Source: Bathynomus jamesi (Eukaryota > Arthropoda > Malacostraca > Isopoda > Cirolanidae). From it: DNA of 64,000 bases. The DNA is taken from the NCBI GenBank assembly GCA_023014485.1, contig JAJOZX010000927.1, forward strand, positions 265,001-329,000. Direction: 5' to 3'. Below, piece by piece: positions 52,860 to 64,000 of the stretch; the first letter of the stretch is position 1; each line of letters begins with the position of its first letter. A program made the translations under genes and the position numbers. Under the pieces are notes generated by a model. It was not told where the DNA came from. It ran no database searches and saw nothing but the letters and a program-made list of their open reading frames with translations.

Positions 52860-53890
52860 TTAATATATGCAAGCAATGCTCCATTTATCAGCTTTGCCAT
52901 CATATCTCTTTGGGATAACAATGGTTCTTCCTCTTCTAGATTTTCTAACATTCCCCACCGAAGAGGCATTGTTGTCAGTACTTTCTGCAAGTTTAGCTAA
53001 GCCTCCTTCATGAGGCTGTAATCCAAATGTCTCATATTGACTATCTCTGTTTTTGCTAATTTCTAAAGCATAGAGTTTTTGTGTAGGTCTCTTTAATTTT
53101 CCTCCTGAAGTCTTTGCCAGTGCAGACCTAACTAAATTGTCTTTGTCAACAAACAACTCTTCAATTATGCCAAGCTTCCAGCATTCCCTAGGCTTTCATC
53201 TGCAATCATCACCCCTTCTCCCACCTAGATACAGTTTGGATTGGAACCCTTTACATTGTCTGAAGGGTAATAATTGAGTTCTGGCAAATATTCCATCTGC
53301 CACCTTTTCCATAACTGATTTTGTAGCTCTTCAAGGTACGTCAACCTTCTGGTTAACTCTTCTTGACTAATATGGATACATTGTAGACTACTGGCGAACT
53401 GGGGCTTCATGTTAATCTTTTCCCACAAAGAAAATTATTTGGTGTCAATGACTGCATCCTGCATAGTGTTATAAATAAAAGTGATGGGCCTGCTATTCAC
53501 TATTGCTTTTACTTCACACAAAACAATGCAGAATTCTTCTTTGGTCAAATGAGCATTAGCTAAAAGTTTCTTTAATAGGCACTTTACATTTCCCACTAGC
53601 CTTTCCGAAAACCCTCCCCACATGGTGCTCTCTGTATAATACAATAAAGAAAGGTAGGCTTGGAATCCCTCCTCTTTTAGCTAGGACCAAACTTCTTGGA
53701 GTTCCTTTGCAACCTTTTTGAAGATTTTTCATTATCAAATATGATTTTACTTGGGAAACCCCTTCTGTTCACAAACCTTTTAAAGGCCAAAATAAATACA
53801 TCACAACTTAAGTTGCTTATCAACTCTAAATGGATTGCTCTGATGGTAGCACAGGTGAAAAAACATATAACCTTTTTTGGACGCCCCTTG
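52860..53890 (-). pseudogene. BEL/Pao retrotransposon, integrase C-terminal part
   Basis: From the right, 53435-53644 reads STMWGGFSERLVGNVKCLLK, then LTKEEFCIVLCEVKAIVNSR, the typical Pao integrase end (WGGF.ERLV..VK, L..E...L.E.EA..NSRP). After this come NFPSDNVKGSNP-like and QEELTRRLTYLEELQNQLWK words, then 52860-53156 with VDKDNLVRSALAKTSGGKLK and RPTQKLYALE, the chromo-like domain. Several shifts separate them. The remainder of the polyprotein is missing here. Confidence 0.82.
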
Positions 53891-53929
53891 TGGTTTTAGA
53901 CCCCGTTTGGTATTAGGTTAGCAAATAAA

Positions 53930-54270
53930 CATAAAAGGTACTTACAGGTGCTTTGATTTAGATCTTCTTTCGGGGCCTACCATTTGTGCCAACGTCAACA
54001 AACCTCGACCAACTTAGTCCTACTTTACTACTTTAGAAGCTATAGACATTACCCCTAACTGACATAATAACTAGACAACTTAACCTAATCACCAATTAGT
54101 CATTTTAAATTAATCACCAAAGAGAAATTAGAATCAACGATTGCTGCAGATAGAAAAATACATGCTGCTTAGGTTAGCCCATGAAACGAACAGACCACGT
54201 CTTCGTGTTTATGTTTTTGTGTTGCCATTTAGTTTCCTTTTAGTGACTTTTCCATTCAGTGACTTTTAGA

Positions 54271-54272
<2 letters not shown>
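53930..54272 (-). repeat. Repeat segment A, first direct copy
   Basis: Near-identical, from about 53987, to 55250-55535, including AAACCTCGACCAACTTAGTC, ATCACCAATTAGTCATTTTA and TTGTGTTGCCATTTAGTTTC. It stands just left of a (TA)n tract (about 54272-54331). Together with the inverted copy at 51778 it brackets the BEL/Pao piece. It could be an LTR of that element or an independent non-coding repeat. Confidence 0.8.
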
Positions 54273-54342
<70 letters not shown>

Positions 54343-55220
54343 TCACCTCACTCCTTTCCTACAAGTTGAGTCTGTCAGGAGGGTGGGAGACCCTAGTCGA
54401 TCTGCGGAGCAGGGTTGATTTAGTAGGAATAGGTGCAACCCCACTAGGTGGGTTATTTGAACCATTTTCACGAGAATCGGGCCTCCCTTCAGGAGGACTC
54501 TGGCCATCTTGCAATTGATAGATTGCTCAAAGTTAGAATTATCGAACCAATCACACACATGTAAGCCGCAGCCAGAGGGTATAGAATTAGAAAGATTCGA
54601 GTTCGGGAATACGAGAACAAGTTAGGTCATTACGTACATAAACGCAACATCCACCTTTGGAGTGAAATTGAGAATAGAGAAAGTAAGAAGGTACAGAAAA
54701 GGGGTTGCTGTCAGTCGTCCCAGACACTCGAGTTTCAGTGAGGAAAAGAAGATGAGGTTTAGAGGAGGAGAGGTGGTATTCAACAGATTGAAAATTTGAG
54801 AAAAGGTCAGGAATGTTGCAGAAGTTTAAGAAAAGTGAATCAGACAGAGGTCCAGAACATCTCAAATGGGCGGTAGAAGATCCAGCCCCGCTGTCTGGGT
54901 CTGCGTTCCCGGTATCGGCAGGGGGGAGAGCCAGAAGTGGGAACATTTATGGTCCCCTCCCCAGGGGACTCCGAGGCTCTTGAAGTTGATGCCATTTTTT
55001 TATCTTTTTAATTTTGAAAAGATTATGTAGTGTGTAAGATGCATGTGTAAGTAGTGAGGAATAGGGAGAGAAGTATGTGTTTGAGAGCATGCTGGACTGC
55101 TCACAGGGTAGATAAGACGCGGAAAAAGATCAGCTAAGGAAGACAGTGACAGGAGAAACGGGAGTTCCAGCACTCCCTATCTTCTGTCTAACGTCCCCCG
55201 GAGTACTTCCCTGGTCGAGT
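54343..55220 (-). pseudogene. LINE endonuclease fragment
   Basis: On the minus strand, 54587-54946 reads LFSNFQSVEYHLSSSKPHLL, then FLTETRVSGTTDSNPFSVPS and GGCCVYVRNDLTCSRIPELE. These are the N-terminal blocks of an APE-type endonuclease (glutamate in LTET, GGV.IYV-like strand). It goes on, in another frame, at 54343-54558. No reverse transcriptase follows, so it is a fragment, probably of a different LINE from the one at 55560. Confidence 0.72.
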
Positions 55221-55244
55221 GGCGTCTACAATCTCCTCCTGTGA

Positions 55245-55535
55245 TTTTGTGCCAGCGTCAACAAACCTCGACCAACTTAGTCCTACTTTACTACTTTAGA
55301 AGCTATAGACATTACCCCTAACTGACATAATAATTAGACAACTTAACCTAATCACCAATTAGTCATTTTAGATTAATCACCAAATAGAAATTAGACTCAA
55401 CGATTGCTGCAGATAGAAAAATACATACTGCTTAGGTCATCATAAAACGAACAGACCGCGACTTCGTGTTTATGATTTTGTGTTGCCATTTAGTTTCCTT
55501 TTAGTGACTTTTCAATTCAGTGACTGTTAGACTAT
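55245..55535 (-). repeat. Repeat segment A, second direct copy
   Basis: Matches 53985-54272 with few differences (for example one base each in GAGAAATTAGAATCAACG and CCACGTCTTCGTG). The two copies bracket the LINE endonuclease fragment, as if that had inserted in, or recombined between, two LTR-like units. Confidence 0.85.
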
Positions 55536-55559
55536 ATACCTTATGAACCTTATGTTGTT

Positions 55560-57640
55560 CCGTGCGTTGGTCTCTCTTCACATGGAGGTCAAGCTCGTGG
55601 CCCCGCCTCTAGGTCTGGCTTGGTGGAGGAGCAAGTTGCTTTCTTGCGCTCTCCACCGTACATAGCCAGGCACGCCCGGCTCATCTGGTACTGTCCTGAG
55701 CCAGGCATCCAGTCTTTTCTTGAAGACTTCAACTTTGACCCCCGTTACGTTTCTGAGGTCCTTAGGAAGCTGGTTGAAAAGTCTTGGGCCCCTGACAACC
55801 AAGCTATTTTCCTTCAGGGTTGAGGAGGTCCCTTGTCGGGCCTTTAATTTGGGAACACTACACATTCTGCCTTTCCTATTTTCCAGTGTTGTTTGAATGG
55901 TAATTGGGTTTAGTTTTAGGTTTGGTATCAGTTTTTCGATCATTTTCCATATGTAGATTATGATGTACCTCTCTCTCTTCTTTCCAGCGAGTACAGATTT
56001 AGTTTACGTAGTCTTTCCCAGTAGTTGAGTTCTTTGCAGCCATCAATCTTGGCTGTGAAATGCCTTTGCGTTTCTTCTAGTTTATTAGTTTCTTCCTTTT
56101 TATATGGGGATGTCAAAACTGAGCAGTATTCAAGTTTTGGTATAATCAGTGTTTTTAGCAGGGGAATCATTACTGTCCTGTCCCTTCTCTTGAACGTTCT
56201 TAGTACTATCTGTCCGGCGACTCAATTTGCTTTATTTATCGCTATCTGATTTTGTGTTTCGAATTTTGCATCATCTGTCATTATTATCCCGAGATCAATC
56301 GCTTTCGTGCTTCTCTGAATTTCCTGTCTATCTGGAGTATAATATGCAGTCTGTTTAAGTTCTTATTTTCTACCATATCTCAAGAGCTGAAATTTCTCAG
56401 CGTTGAATGACATGTTGTTGTCTTCTGACCATTTGTATATTTTGTTCGTGTCCATCTGCAAGGCCTCCACGTCATGTACATCGATGATTTTTCTGCTGAT
56501 CTTTGTATTGTCTGCAAAGGATGTTACTATACTGTTGCTGTTTACTCCGCTGTCTATGTCTGTTAACATGATAATGAACAGGAGTGGGGCCAGTACTGTC
56601 CCTTGTGGTACTGAGCTGCGTACTTCCGATTCTGATGATGATATACCTTGAATTTTGACGACCTGCAGACGATCTCTAAGGAAGTTGTAGATCCATTTTC
56701 CCACTTTGCCTGTTATTCCCATATATTTAATTTTATGTGCTATTATACCATGGTCACATTTATCGAAAGCTTTAGCAAAATCTGTGTATAACATCGTAGT
56801 TGTCATTGCCTTCCAATGCATCTAGGATATTGTTGTAGTGTTCTATTAGTTGTGATAGGCATGATCTACCTGATCGGAATCCATGCTGATTTTCGTTGAA
56901 TCTTTCCCGTGTATCCAGGAAATCATAAATTTTCTCTCTAACTATTCTTTCAAATACTTTGGTGAGGTGGGACGTCAATGACACTGGTCTATAGTTCTTT
57001 GCTTGAGATCTGTCCTCTTCTTTATATATAGGGACAATGTTTGCTCTTTTCAAGATGCTCGGTATTTCCCCAGTGTCTAGGGATCTTCTCCATATCCAGT
57101 ATAAAGGTGTAGCTATTTCATTTTTACAGTTTTTAATCAATAATGCGTTCCAATTGTCCGGACCTGCAGCTGAATGTAGTTTCATTTGTCCTATAGCTCT
57201 CGCTACATCTTCTGGTGTAAAATCAAAGTCTGTTATATACTCTCCTTGCAATTCCTCTTCAAAGAATGCATTTATGTCAGGTATCGCTTTGTCACTTTTT
57301 GGGGTACTGAAAACTGATTCATATTGAGCTCTCAATGTATCAGATATTTCTTTTGGATCGTCGGTAAGTTCATTATTTCCCGTCCTTAAGGGCCCAATAG
57401 CGGCGCGCGTTTTTGTTTTCCTTTTTGCATAGCTATAGAAGTATTTTGGATTTTCCTTCATTGCTTCTACCGCCTTTTCCTCTTCCCTCTCTGTATGGTC
57501 CTTAATCAGGGCTTGTATTTCCCTATCGATACCCTCCAGTTTTTCTTTTATTGCTTTCCTGTCATTATCTCAGCAGTTACCTAACTTCGCCTCCACTCTC
57601 TTTCTTTTGCGGAATAGTCTTCTCTTTTGCCTCTCTAGCC
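55560..57640 (-). pseudogene. CR1-like LINE reverse transcriptase
   Basis: From the right, 56772-57461 is open: KENPKYFYSYAKRKTKTRAA, PEDVARAIGQMKLHSAAGPD, IVPIYKEEDRSQAKNYRPVS, and FNENQHGFRSGRSCLSQLIE. One frameshift at about 56800 leads to YTDFAKAFDKCDHGIIAHKI, SSVPQGTVLAPLLFIIMLTD and TSFADNTKIS. The catalytic box is FADN, so the second aspartate is lost. A further shift leads to the tail at 55578-55943 (GPRLFNQLPKDLRNVTGVKV, KKRLDAWLRTVPDEPGV). Related to CR1/Daphne-group elements. Confidence 0.9.
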
Positions 57641-57659
57641 AGCTCCTCTTTCCTATATA

Positions 57660-58240
57660 TATATACACGTCACCTCATGTTCACAAACCTTTTAAAGGCC
57701 AAAGAAATACATCACTACTTTAGTTGCTTACCACCTCTAAATTGATTGCTCTCGTGGTAGCACAGGTGAAAAGACATATAACCTTTGTTGAACTCCCCTT
57801 GCTCATAAACATAGACTGGACCTGCGAAGCCTACTCCAACTACATTAAACGGGGCAGTATAGACACACCGTTGTGTTGGAAGTGGAGCCACTTTTTCATG
57901 ATAAAGCTTTACACTACAACGCTTGAAAACCACACATCTATGCAAAACCTTTTTTACTACTTTTATAATTTGGGAATCCAAAACTGCTGTCTGAATTCTA
58001 TTATCACTTCTCTACAACTTATTATAAGTGTCCAGGATTAAAAGTTTCACAAGTGTACCCCGAAGAAGGCAGCAAAATTGGATGTCTTTTCTCATTTGGA
58101 AGCCCAGAAAACTGCAGTCTACCTCCCACTCTCAATAAATCCTGATCCAAAAACATATCCAAACCTTTGAGAACGGAATATGTTGATAGAACCTGCATTG
58201 GACTGCTGGTGAGCAATTTCTGTCTTTACCAAAAATTTCC
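57660..58240 (-). pseudogene. BEL/Pao retrotransposon, integrase N-terminal part
   Basis: 58022-58216 has GLDMFLDQDLLRVGGRLQFS, then RHPILLPSSGY, the classic Pao junction before the integrase zinc domain. 57715-57981 has MDSQIIKVVKKVLHRCVVFK, APLPTQRC and APFNVVGVGFAGPVYV, where the family has D in GVDFAGP; here glycine replaces that catalytic aspartate. The left end (57672-57800) is also present at 53770-53890, so two copies or halves of the same family are here. Confidence 0.85.
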
Positions 58241-58845
58241 TTCTGCACATAAATCAGCCATAGACTAGACCATTTTCACGAAAAGTGTCCTGTGAAAAAT
58301 TGTAGGGACATTTTTGAGTAGAAGCTGGTGACTAGTGTTTTTGGCCTAATTCAAGGGTCCTCTTAATGATGAAATAGGATACAAGCTATATTTTTAGTTT
58401 TTTTACCTTCATCATAGCTAAAACATAATGGCCGTTAAAGTCGATTCTTTGTAAAATGGCGCTATGCGTTTCTTTTACACTTTCGTCAATAATTAACGAA
58501 TTTTGACGAAAATTGACATTTTTCATCACTGGATCACGTGGAAACTATTATGTAAATATCAGCATTCTATCTTTGCTAGGGAAAAAGTTGGCCCACTAAC
58601 ATAATGTAATGTTTTCATTACAGTGACGTAGTTGGGGGTAGGAGATAGAAAGCGAGCAATTACAAGTGGACAAGTTTTGTTCTTTGGTTTTGTCTAGACA
58701 CATGATTTATGAGTTTATGACTGTGATCTATAGAAACAATAAAATAACTGGGATATATACCGAAAATTATATTTAAAAGTACAACATGCTACATATATTG
58801 CACAAAACCATTGTAAACTTAAGCAGATTGAGAAGTACTGTTACT
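58241..58845. other. No gene recognised; 3' flank of the next gene
   Basis: AT-rich without open frames of note. Possibly 3' untranslated sequence of the minus-strand gene ending at 58846. Confidence 0.45.
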
Positions 58846-59910
58846 TTATGTACTGTTGTTAAGACAGCCATCCTGCCCAGTTGCCGTCCTACATCCACAA
58901 GCTGCAGTACATGGCAGTTTAGTTTTTCTGCATTTGCAACGCATGGTTCGACACCTAGCAAGACAAGAGCAAGACACAAGCTCAACACAAGCCTCAGGGA
59001 TCGAATCAAGTGTCATCAGTATGTGCCGCAATCCCGAATTGTCTCGTCTCCATCCCATCAGTGGTTTCGGGAAGTTGTGGAAATGGGCGGTGAGCATTTT
59101 TCCAAGGTGTACACTGATAATGCACACGCTGTATATGGTATTTACAGGAATCACTTGTGGGGGGCATCAGTTCTGGTTTGCAGGATTTTTCAAACATAAT
59201 TTTGCGTGCGGCATCAACACTCTCAACACCCTTAACACCATAAATTCTGCACATGAACGTTTCTGCTGACTTCAGTTGATTTGGTGTTAAATTTCCTACT
59301 CCCAAGCCAAGCAGAAGCTGGTGATGCTGCAGAAATACTTCCCATGCTATCTGCTTTGTGTGCCCAGAAATATGGGATGTGGTGTCACACCCTGTCAGGG
59401 CATGAAATGAAAGAAGAGATTCCAGTGAATTTGGTGGAAGGTTATCATAGACTGCACGGACAGGGATGTACTTCCTCTTTTTGGCTGTTCCGGCCATCAT
59501 CCAAAGATTGTCACAATGTATTTTTGCAAAATGTGACGCCAAGAGTAAAAGGACATCTGTGTCTCTTGCAAACACCACGATGTTGTCAAAATGACAGTTG
59601 ATCGCATGCAGAGCAAGCCGGGTATCTGCTTCCTCATGTGCCGCTCTTATGGGGTTCAGATTTGTTGTGCCACGAGAAGACCTAACATCCTGTTCATCTT
59701 CGAAACCGCCTGCAACTATTATCTCCTTATCTCTCGGAGCATGTAACAGAAGTTCCTCAGAGAGAAAGTGAGCCAAATTTGCCTTGTTTTCTGGTAAGGC
59801 AATGAAATTCATCCATGATTTTGGTAGCGGTACCTCTCGGCCAACAATTACGCGTCGGATTGGTCGAGTAGTCTTCGTACGTCTGTTGCGTGTTCCTGCT
59901 TTTATATGTA

Positions 59911-61227
59911 CAGGGTGGGCGGAAAGTAGCTCCCTAATTTAAATTACATATAAATTATGTATAAATTGTGATTGTATTGTTATATTGTTATGGTGTGTTC
60001 TCTAAAGTGGTACAATTGTAACGTTCATTTTTTTTTTTTTCATTTCAGATTGAAGGGTAACATGGCTGAGCGTTTAACACTGCAGGAGCGTGCCCAGTTG
60101 GCGGCACGGTACGAAGTTTGGCAATCTGTCGTTCGAGTTCAAAGATGGTGGCGGGCCATTCACGGACCACGTGCCCAAGTGGACCCGAAAACAATCAAGA
60201 ACTGCCACTCGAAGCTCATGACCACGGGGTCTGTGGCAGATGTTCGAAGATGTGGTCGCCCTTCGACATCCAGGGCCCAGGAGACGGTGCAGGCAGTTCA
60301 GGAAATGTTCGCACGGAGTCCACGAAAGTCAACTCGCCAGGCAGCTCGGGAAAGTGCTCTCCCGCTACTCAGTGCGAACTGTGCTGAAGAAGGAGCTGAA
60401 CTGGCGTGCGTGGAAGCCGCATTACTGCCAAACTCTCTCGGACGAGGACTGCGACATTCGCATGGAGTTCGGGGAAATCATGCTGGCTTGGCATGAAGAC
60501 TGGCCCCATCTCTTCCGCAACATCCTCTGGAGCGACGAGGCGGTGTTCCACGTCGGAGGCTTTGTCAACCGCCACAATTGCCACTACTGGGCAGGAGAGG
60601 ATCCCATGGTTACCGCTGAAAAACGGCAGAATCGGTTCAGTGTAACGGTGTGGTGTGGTATGACCTCAGATCAGGTTGTGGGCCCGTTCCTTCTGCGCAA
60701 CACCATGAATGCTGAGCGGTACCTTGCTATGTTGCGAAACGAGGTCTGGCCGGTTGTCAGCACATGGGAGAACATCGACGATCTGATATTTATGCAAGAT
60801 GGCGCCCCTCCGCACTTCGCTCTTGTTGTCCGTGAGTGGCTGGATGCCCACTTCCCTGGGCGTTGGATGGGTCGTCGTGGTCCACATCAATGGCCAGCCA
60901 GGAGCCCCGACTTGACACCGTGCGACTTCTTTCTTTGGGGGTGGGTAAAGGAAGAAGTCTACCGCACCAAACCGAGGACATTGGAAGAACTGGAGGACCG
61001 AATTCGGGATGTCATGTCCTCCATCCCGCCGGAGTTCCTGCTAAAGTCAGTGGACGCCATTCCTGGGCGGCTCCAGAAGCTGGTGGAAAGAGTTGGAGCC
61101 CACATTGAATTTTAGAGAAAACCTACCATGTATGCCTACCTTTTCATATTATTTCTTCTGAAATAAATGGATAATATACGTATTTTTTTACCAATCCAAA
61201 ATAGGGAGCTACTTTCCGCCCACCCTG
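59911..61227 (+). mobile_element. Mariner-type element, nearly intact, perfect ends
   Basis: Ends are CAGGGTGGGCGGAAAGTAGC at 59911 and the exact inverse ending CACCCTG at 61227, with TA on both sides (59909-59910, 61228-61229). The inverted repeat runs at least 28 bases. Its 1317 bases hold a transposase that is one base away from open. It interrupts the minus-strand gene, whose reading can be followed across the junction when it is removed. Confidence 0.97.
60062..61115 (+). pseudogene. Mariner-type transposase (DUF4817 + DDE), single frameshift
   Basis: It starts MAERLTLQERAQLAARYEVW with an HTH domain, linker CGRPSTSRAQE and second HTH (RKSTRQAARES). One single-base shift at about 60350 moves the reading to LSRYSVRTVLKKELNWRAW. 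The catalytic part is whole: LWSDEAVFHVGGFVNRHNCH, LIFMQDGAPPHFALVV and WPARSPDLTPCDFFLWGWVK hold the three aspartates. The stop at 61115 is natural. This is the best preserved transposase of this group in the window; it is GC-richer than its surroundings, which points to recent arrival. Confidence 0.93.
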
Positions 61228-62727
61228 TACTATATTTTTCTCGGTATCTGTCAAAAATGACATCTATACGTTCATATGCCACTCCTGACTGGATGATTGA
61301 CCTTGTGAATATATCGGCTAAATCTCCAAACGTCTTGGCACCGTCTGGCTTTCCAATCGAAAGCACACGGGTTTGTCCATCTATCAGTAGACATGCAGAG
61401 CTGTTGTTGAGATCTAGTGTGTCGGGACACTCAATGTCTGAAGTCAAAATTTCGGCCAGCATTGCTTTGTTTCCTGTTCTCAAATTGCCATTCATTTCTG
61501 CCAAAGCAAGAGGAACAGGTAAAAGTTTATGTTTCAAAATATTTTCTAAATTCACTGTACGTCCCGCTGCATATGACGTGTCCAGCTGCATCACCTGGTG
61601 ATAACTGAGTGTATGGCCTGCTTTATGAAACATTTCCACTAGTTCTTTTGACCTGGTAACCTGATGAAGTGTGCTGCCCAATCCAATGTGTTTGGGTGTC
61701 AATTTGCGACCACAACTAACCCCATAAACAAGGTCTTGAGCGGTGCTTAGCACGCTTTGCTTCAATTTTTCATCCTCCTTGATTTCTTCATCTGGGTCTC
61801 TTTCCAGTTGACACGGCCCTCCATACACAAGCTGGAGAAACATGTACACACTCTCTGGTATGCATTTCATTGCATTATTTTCGCTAACTTCAAAACCAAT
61901 GTGTCCAGGCTGATTCATCAAATCACCTCGAAGTTTCAGAGCTACGTGAACTAAAGAGATAAATATGTTCTCCTCGGGTTCATACGAGGGCATTGTTAAA
62001 TTTTCATCAGTTTGTTCTGCCAGTCGAGATACGGCAACTCCGGTATATTTCGATAGTACAAGCAAGGTTTCTCTTTCAGTGGGTCCTCCTTGTGGTTGGA
62101 CAAATGTAATTAAATCACCAACTTTAGACTGCAGTTTCTCTCTGAATGTCGTCCGACGACTGACAAAAGACCATATGGTATCACGGTATTAGCATCTTTG
62201 GACAGTTGCACATAGCGATTCCAAACATCACTTAACTTGTGAACATGACCTTTTTCAGCCGCATAGCGTAACTCTGAAGATAACCATATCAAGGGTAGAT
62301 CTGGGTTGCACTCAGTCTTGTTTGGACTTTGTTTTGATTCTTTTGAATGAGCTATAACATGGAAGATGATATTTTGCTTTAACAGCAATAAGATCACTCA
62401 CACCCGCCAGACGAAATCAAAGTTTCTTGTCTAACTTAGCAGCCTCAAGGATGTCAGTGCTGGTCTTGAATGTCATGACTGAAGAAAGATGCTCTCTGGG
62501 GTTAGCCTTTTGAAAAAAACAAACACAAATCCCAATAGGTTGGGTTCACGGAACTGCGTCGAAGAGGACCCTGCTGTGTAGACTGTACTGTTCTGCTGCA
62601 TGTCGCTGTGTCTTGTCCAGACTGAGCCGAGTCCAGCCGATCTTCAAGTCGCTGAATTTTGTTTTTGTCTGTAAATTGAGAATAACAGTTTTTATGCCAC
62701 ATCAGAGATGACGTACTATTGGACGAG

Positions 62728-63658
62728 CAGAGCTGGGCAATAAATACATTGAATGTATTTAAATACTAAATACCAAATACATGGGAAATGTATTTAAATA
62801 CTAAATACTAAACACATTTTACGAATGTATTTAGATACTAAATACAAAATACATCAATTGTATTTAAATACATTTGTAAATACATTTAAATACATACAAA
62901 TTTTAACATATGCATTCACTAATTCATGTTTTGATAAATTTCTACTTTAGGGGACACGGTGAATTTCGAAATAAATACACCACTCGATAGATCAGACTAT
63001 TTTAAAAGCTTTTTCATCAATGAATTTTCCATCGCAAATTGGATTGATTGCAACGAGTTAGTTACACAGGCCCACTTAAGGCAGAGCCGTTTTGTACGAT
63101 TATTCGGTCAATTTCAAGATATTTTTTGATGTCTAAAAAAACACACCTTCAGATGAGTGTACAGATTCGTTGTAGCATTGCTTGCAGCAGAGACTTCGTG
63201 TTTACACAGCAAGCAGGTGCACTTTACTTTATTACCGCCTTTAGATTTAATTTTAAAGTATTTTCCATCAAACAGAGGGTGCACTAAATTGTTATCTGCA
63301 GATATATCACTGTTTGATTCACCGGATTTGCTTGTTGAAGCCATGACACGCACACGATAAAGAAATCAACCGCTTTCGACTAAGAGTGGCACACAACTGA
63401 TTGAACTGACACGTTGAATTTTGAAACATGAACCATGCTGTACTATACTGTCGACGCGTCGTACTGTGCTAGTACAGAACGTGTATTAGACCAGTAAAAG
63501 TATTTACATTTTTATATTTTGAGTATTTAAATACATTGTATTTAAATACTATATTTAAATACATGAAAAACAATGTATTTATAAATACAGTTCTAAATAC
63601 ACAAATATATTTAAATACGTATTTAAATACAAATGTATTTAAATACTGCCCAGCTCTG
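62728..63658 (-). mobile_element. hAT element with ATTTAAATAC arms and BED-finger exon
   Basis: Ends are CAGAGCTGGGCAATAAATAC and GTATTTAAATACTGCCCAGCTCTG-type; the right one ends at 63658. The octamer tggacgag is present at 62720-62727 and 63659-63666, a perfect target duplication. Both arms (62740-62900 and 63500-63650) are crowded with ATTTAAATAC. One exon of a transposase is inside. It splits the minus-strand gene in the serine-rich part after FSS. Confidence 0.95.
63114..63344 (-). pseudogene. BED-finger N-terminus of a hAT transposase
   Basis: From the ATG at 63344: MASTSKSGESNSDISADNNL, then HPLFDGKYFKIKSKGGNKVK and CTCLLCKHEVSAASNATTNL, YTHLKV. The CLLC pair and the histidines of LYTHLKV are a BED-type zinc finger. 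The rest of the transposase is missing, so the copy is deleted. Confidence 0.78.
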
Positions 63659-63860
63659 TGGACGAGAATGCTTCATCTAGTCGATCAATGACACTGCGAT
63701 TCTTGAAATCACATAATTTCTTTCTCCTCTCAGATGCTCTTGTGATCGTTTCAATTCCTTGTTCACTCGCATTACGTAACCCATCACCTCCTTTTTGGCA
63801 GATAATGCATAAGCTAAAATCTACTGACGAAGGTCTTTTTAACTTCACCAGAGGATCCAT

Positions 63861-64000
63861 GTTCAGTGAGGTGTATGATCTGGAAAGAAAAGAACACACA
63901 CGTTGAAAATATCCGTACACCAGCAATAGGACTGCTGTAATAATAAATTATTAAATTATAATATTTATTTAAATTATAATATTAAGAATACGGGCAGTAT
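63861..64000. other. Upstream flank of the split gene
   Basis: Short AT-rich stretch, presumably promoter or 5' untranslated sequence of the minus-strand gene. The open frame continues above the chosen ATG to 63926, so an earlier start is possible. Confidence 0.4.

Larger units (their letters stand above)
58846..63860 (-). pseudogene. Large gene with PIN/FEN-like motifs and CXC-type tail, split by two transposons
   Basis: The ATG at 63860 gives MDPLVKLKRPSSVDFSLCII, then a CIICQ knuckle. After the hAT insert it reads MWHKNCYSQFTDKNKIQRLE, later KAKYHLPCYSSF (a second H-x3-CY unit). 61240-62065 is largely open. The mariner splits IFDRYREK from PIRRVIVGREVPLPK. The next block has THEEADTRLALHA-like, FARDTDVLLLLASHF and FHALTGCDTTSHISGHT, in the order of FEN/XPG acidic motifs. 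The end is CSCLARCRTMRCKCRKTK, then PCTAACGC, like a CXC domain. Frameshifts at about 62560, 62350, 62180 and 59100. Function unknown. Confidence 0.72.

Noticed and set aside
63048..63360. Plus-strand frames within the hAT element
   Set aside because: Antisense of the BED-finger exon.

Overview
This is eukaryotic nuclear DNA from an invertebrate animal, most likely an arthropod. It is AT-rich, full of (TA)n tracts, and has spliced ORFs with GT..AG introns. It carries a broad set of animal mobile elements: Tc1/mariner with DUF4817-type helix-turn-helix, pogo, several hAT lineages, Penelope, BEL/Pao, CR1-like LINEs, tRNA-derived SINEs and a Polinton/Maverick. I cannot name the species. No bacterial-style genes, CRISPR arrays or rRNA genes are present. 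Almost all of the window is transposon in transposon; very few segments look like host gene.

Layout. 1-902: truncated copy of an unclassified transposon (full copy at 44449-47246). 1243-2994: a BED-finger hAT exon, a hAT MITE and a foldback palindrome. 3458-5030: a decayed mariner. 6300-7005: a Penelope GIY-YIG end with a hammerhead-like motif. 7199-10744: a Tc1 element broken by a hAT copy and a mariner. 10745-13070: a collapsed element with long inverted ends and a Polinton integrase chromodomain relic. 13123-14360: a hAT split by a MITE. 14467-14700: a SINE with two tRNA-like heads. 15562-16247: two good exons of an SLC46-type transporter, the clearest host gene.

16495-34571 is an approximately 18 kb Polinton. 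Its virion and integration genes lie on the minus strand: protease, major capsid, pX-like core, penton, integrase, two conserved Polinton proteins and ATPase. Family B DNA polymerase and four small unknown genes lie on the plus strand, diverging from a 115 bp spacer. Every large gene carries at least one frameshift, stop or key substitution, so the element is dead. SINE, LINE and pogo copies sit in its left arm. The last exon(s) of the SLC46-like gene appear, puzzlingly, inside it.

34734-42430 holds Penelope-like inverted ends, MITEs, a Tc1 relic carrying a MITE with iterated termini, and a LINE. 42495-48360 is a four-level nest: a mariner broken by a hAT MITE, then by a foldback element, which was itself hit by a 2.8 kb transposon with 13 bp ends and a 4 bp target duplication. 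That transposon encodes an intact 570-residue protein over three coding exons. It is my leading candidate for an undescribed autonomous DNA transposon, and the near-identical copy at 1-902 suggests recent movement. 48510-51707 is a second autonomous-looking element of an unfamiliar type, with 19 bp ends and a perfect 9 bp duplication. 51778-58240 is a patchwork of BEL/Pao, LINE and a thrice-repeated segment. 58846-63860 is a large minus-strand gene with PIN/FEN-like motifs and a cysteine-rich CXC-like tail, split by a nearly intact mariner and by a hAT copy with perfect target duplications.
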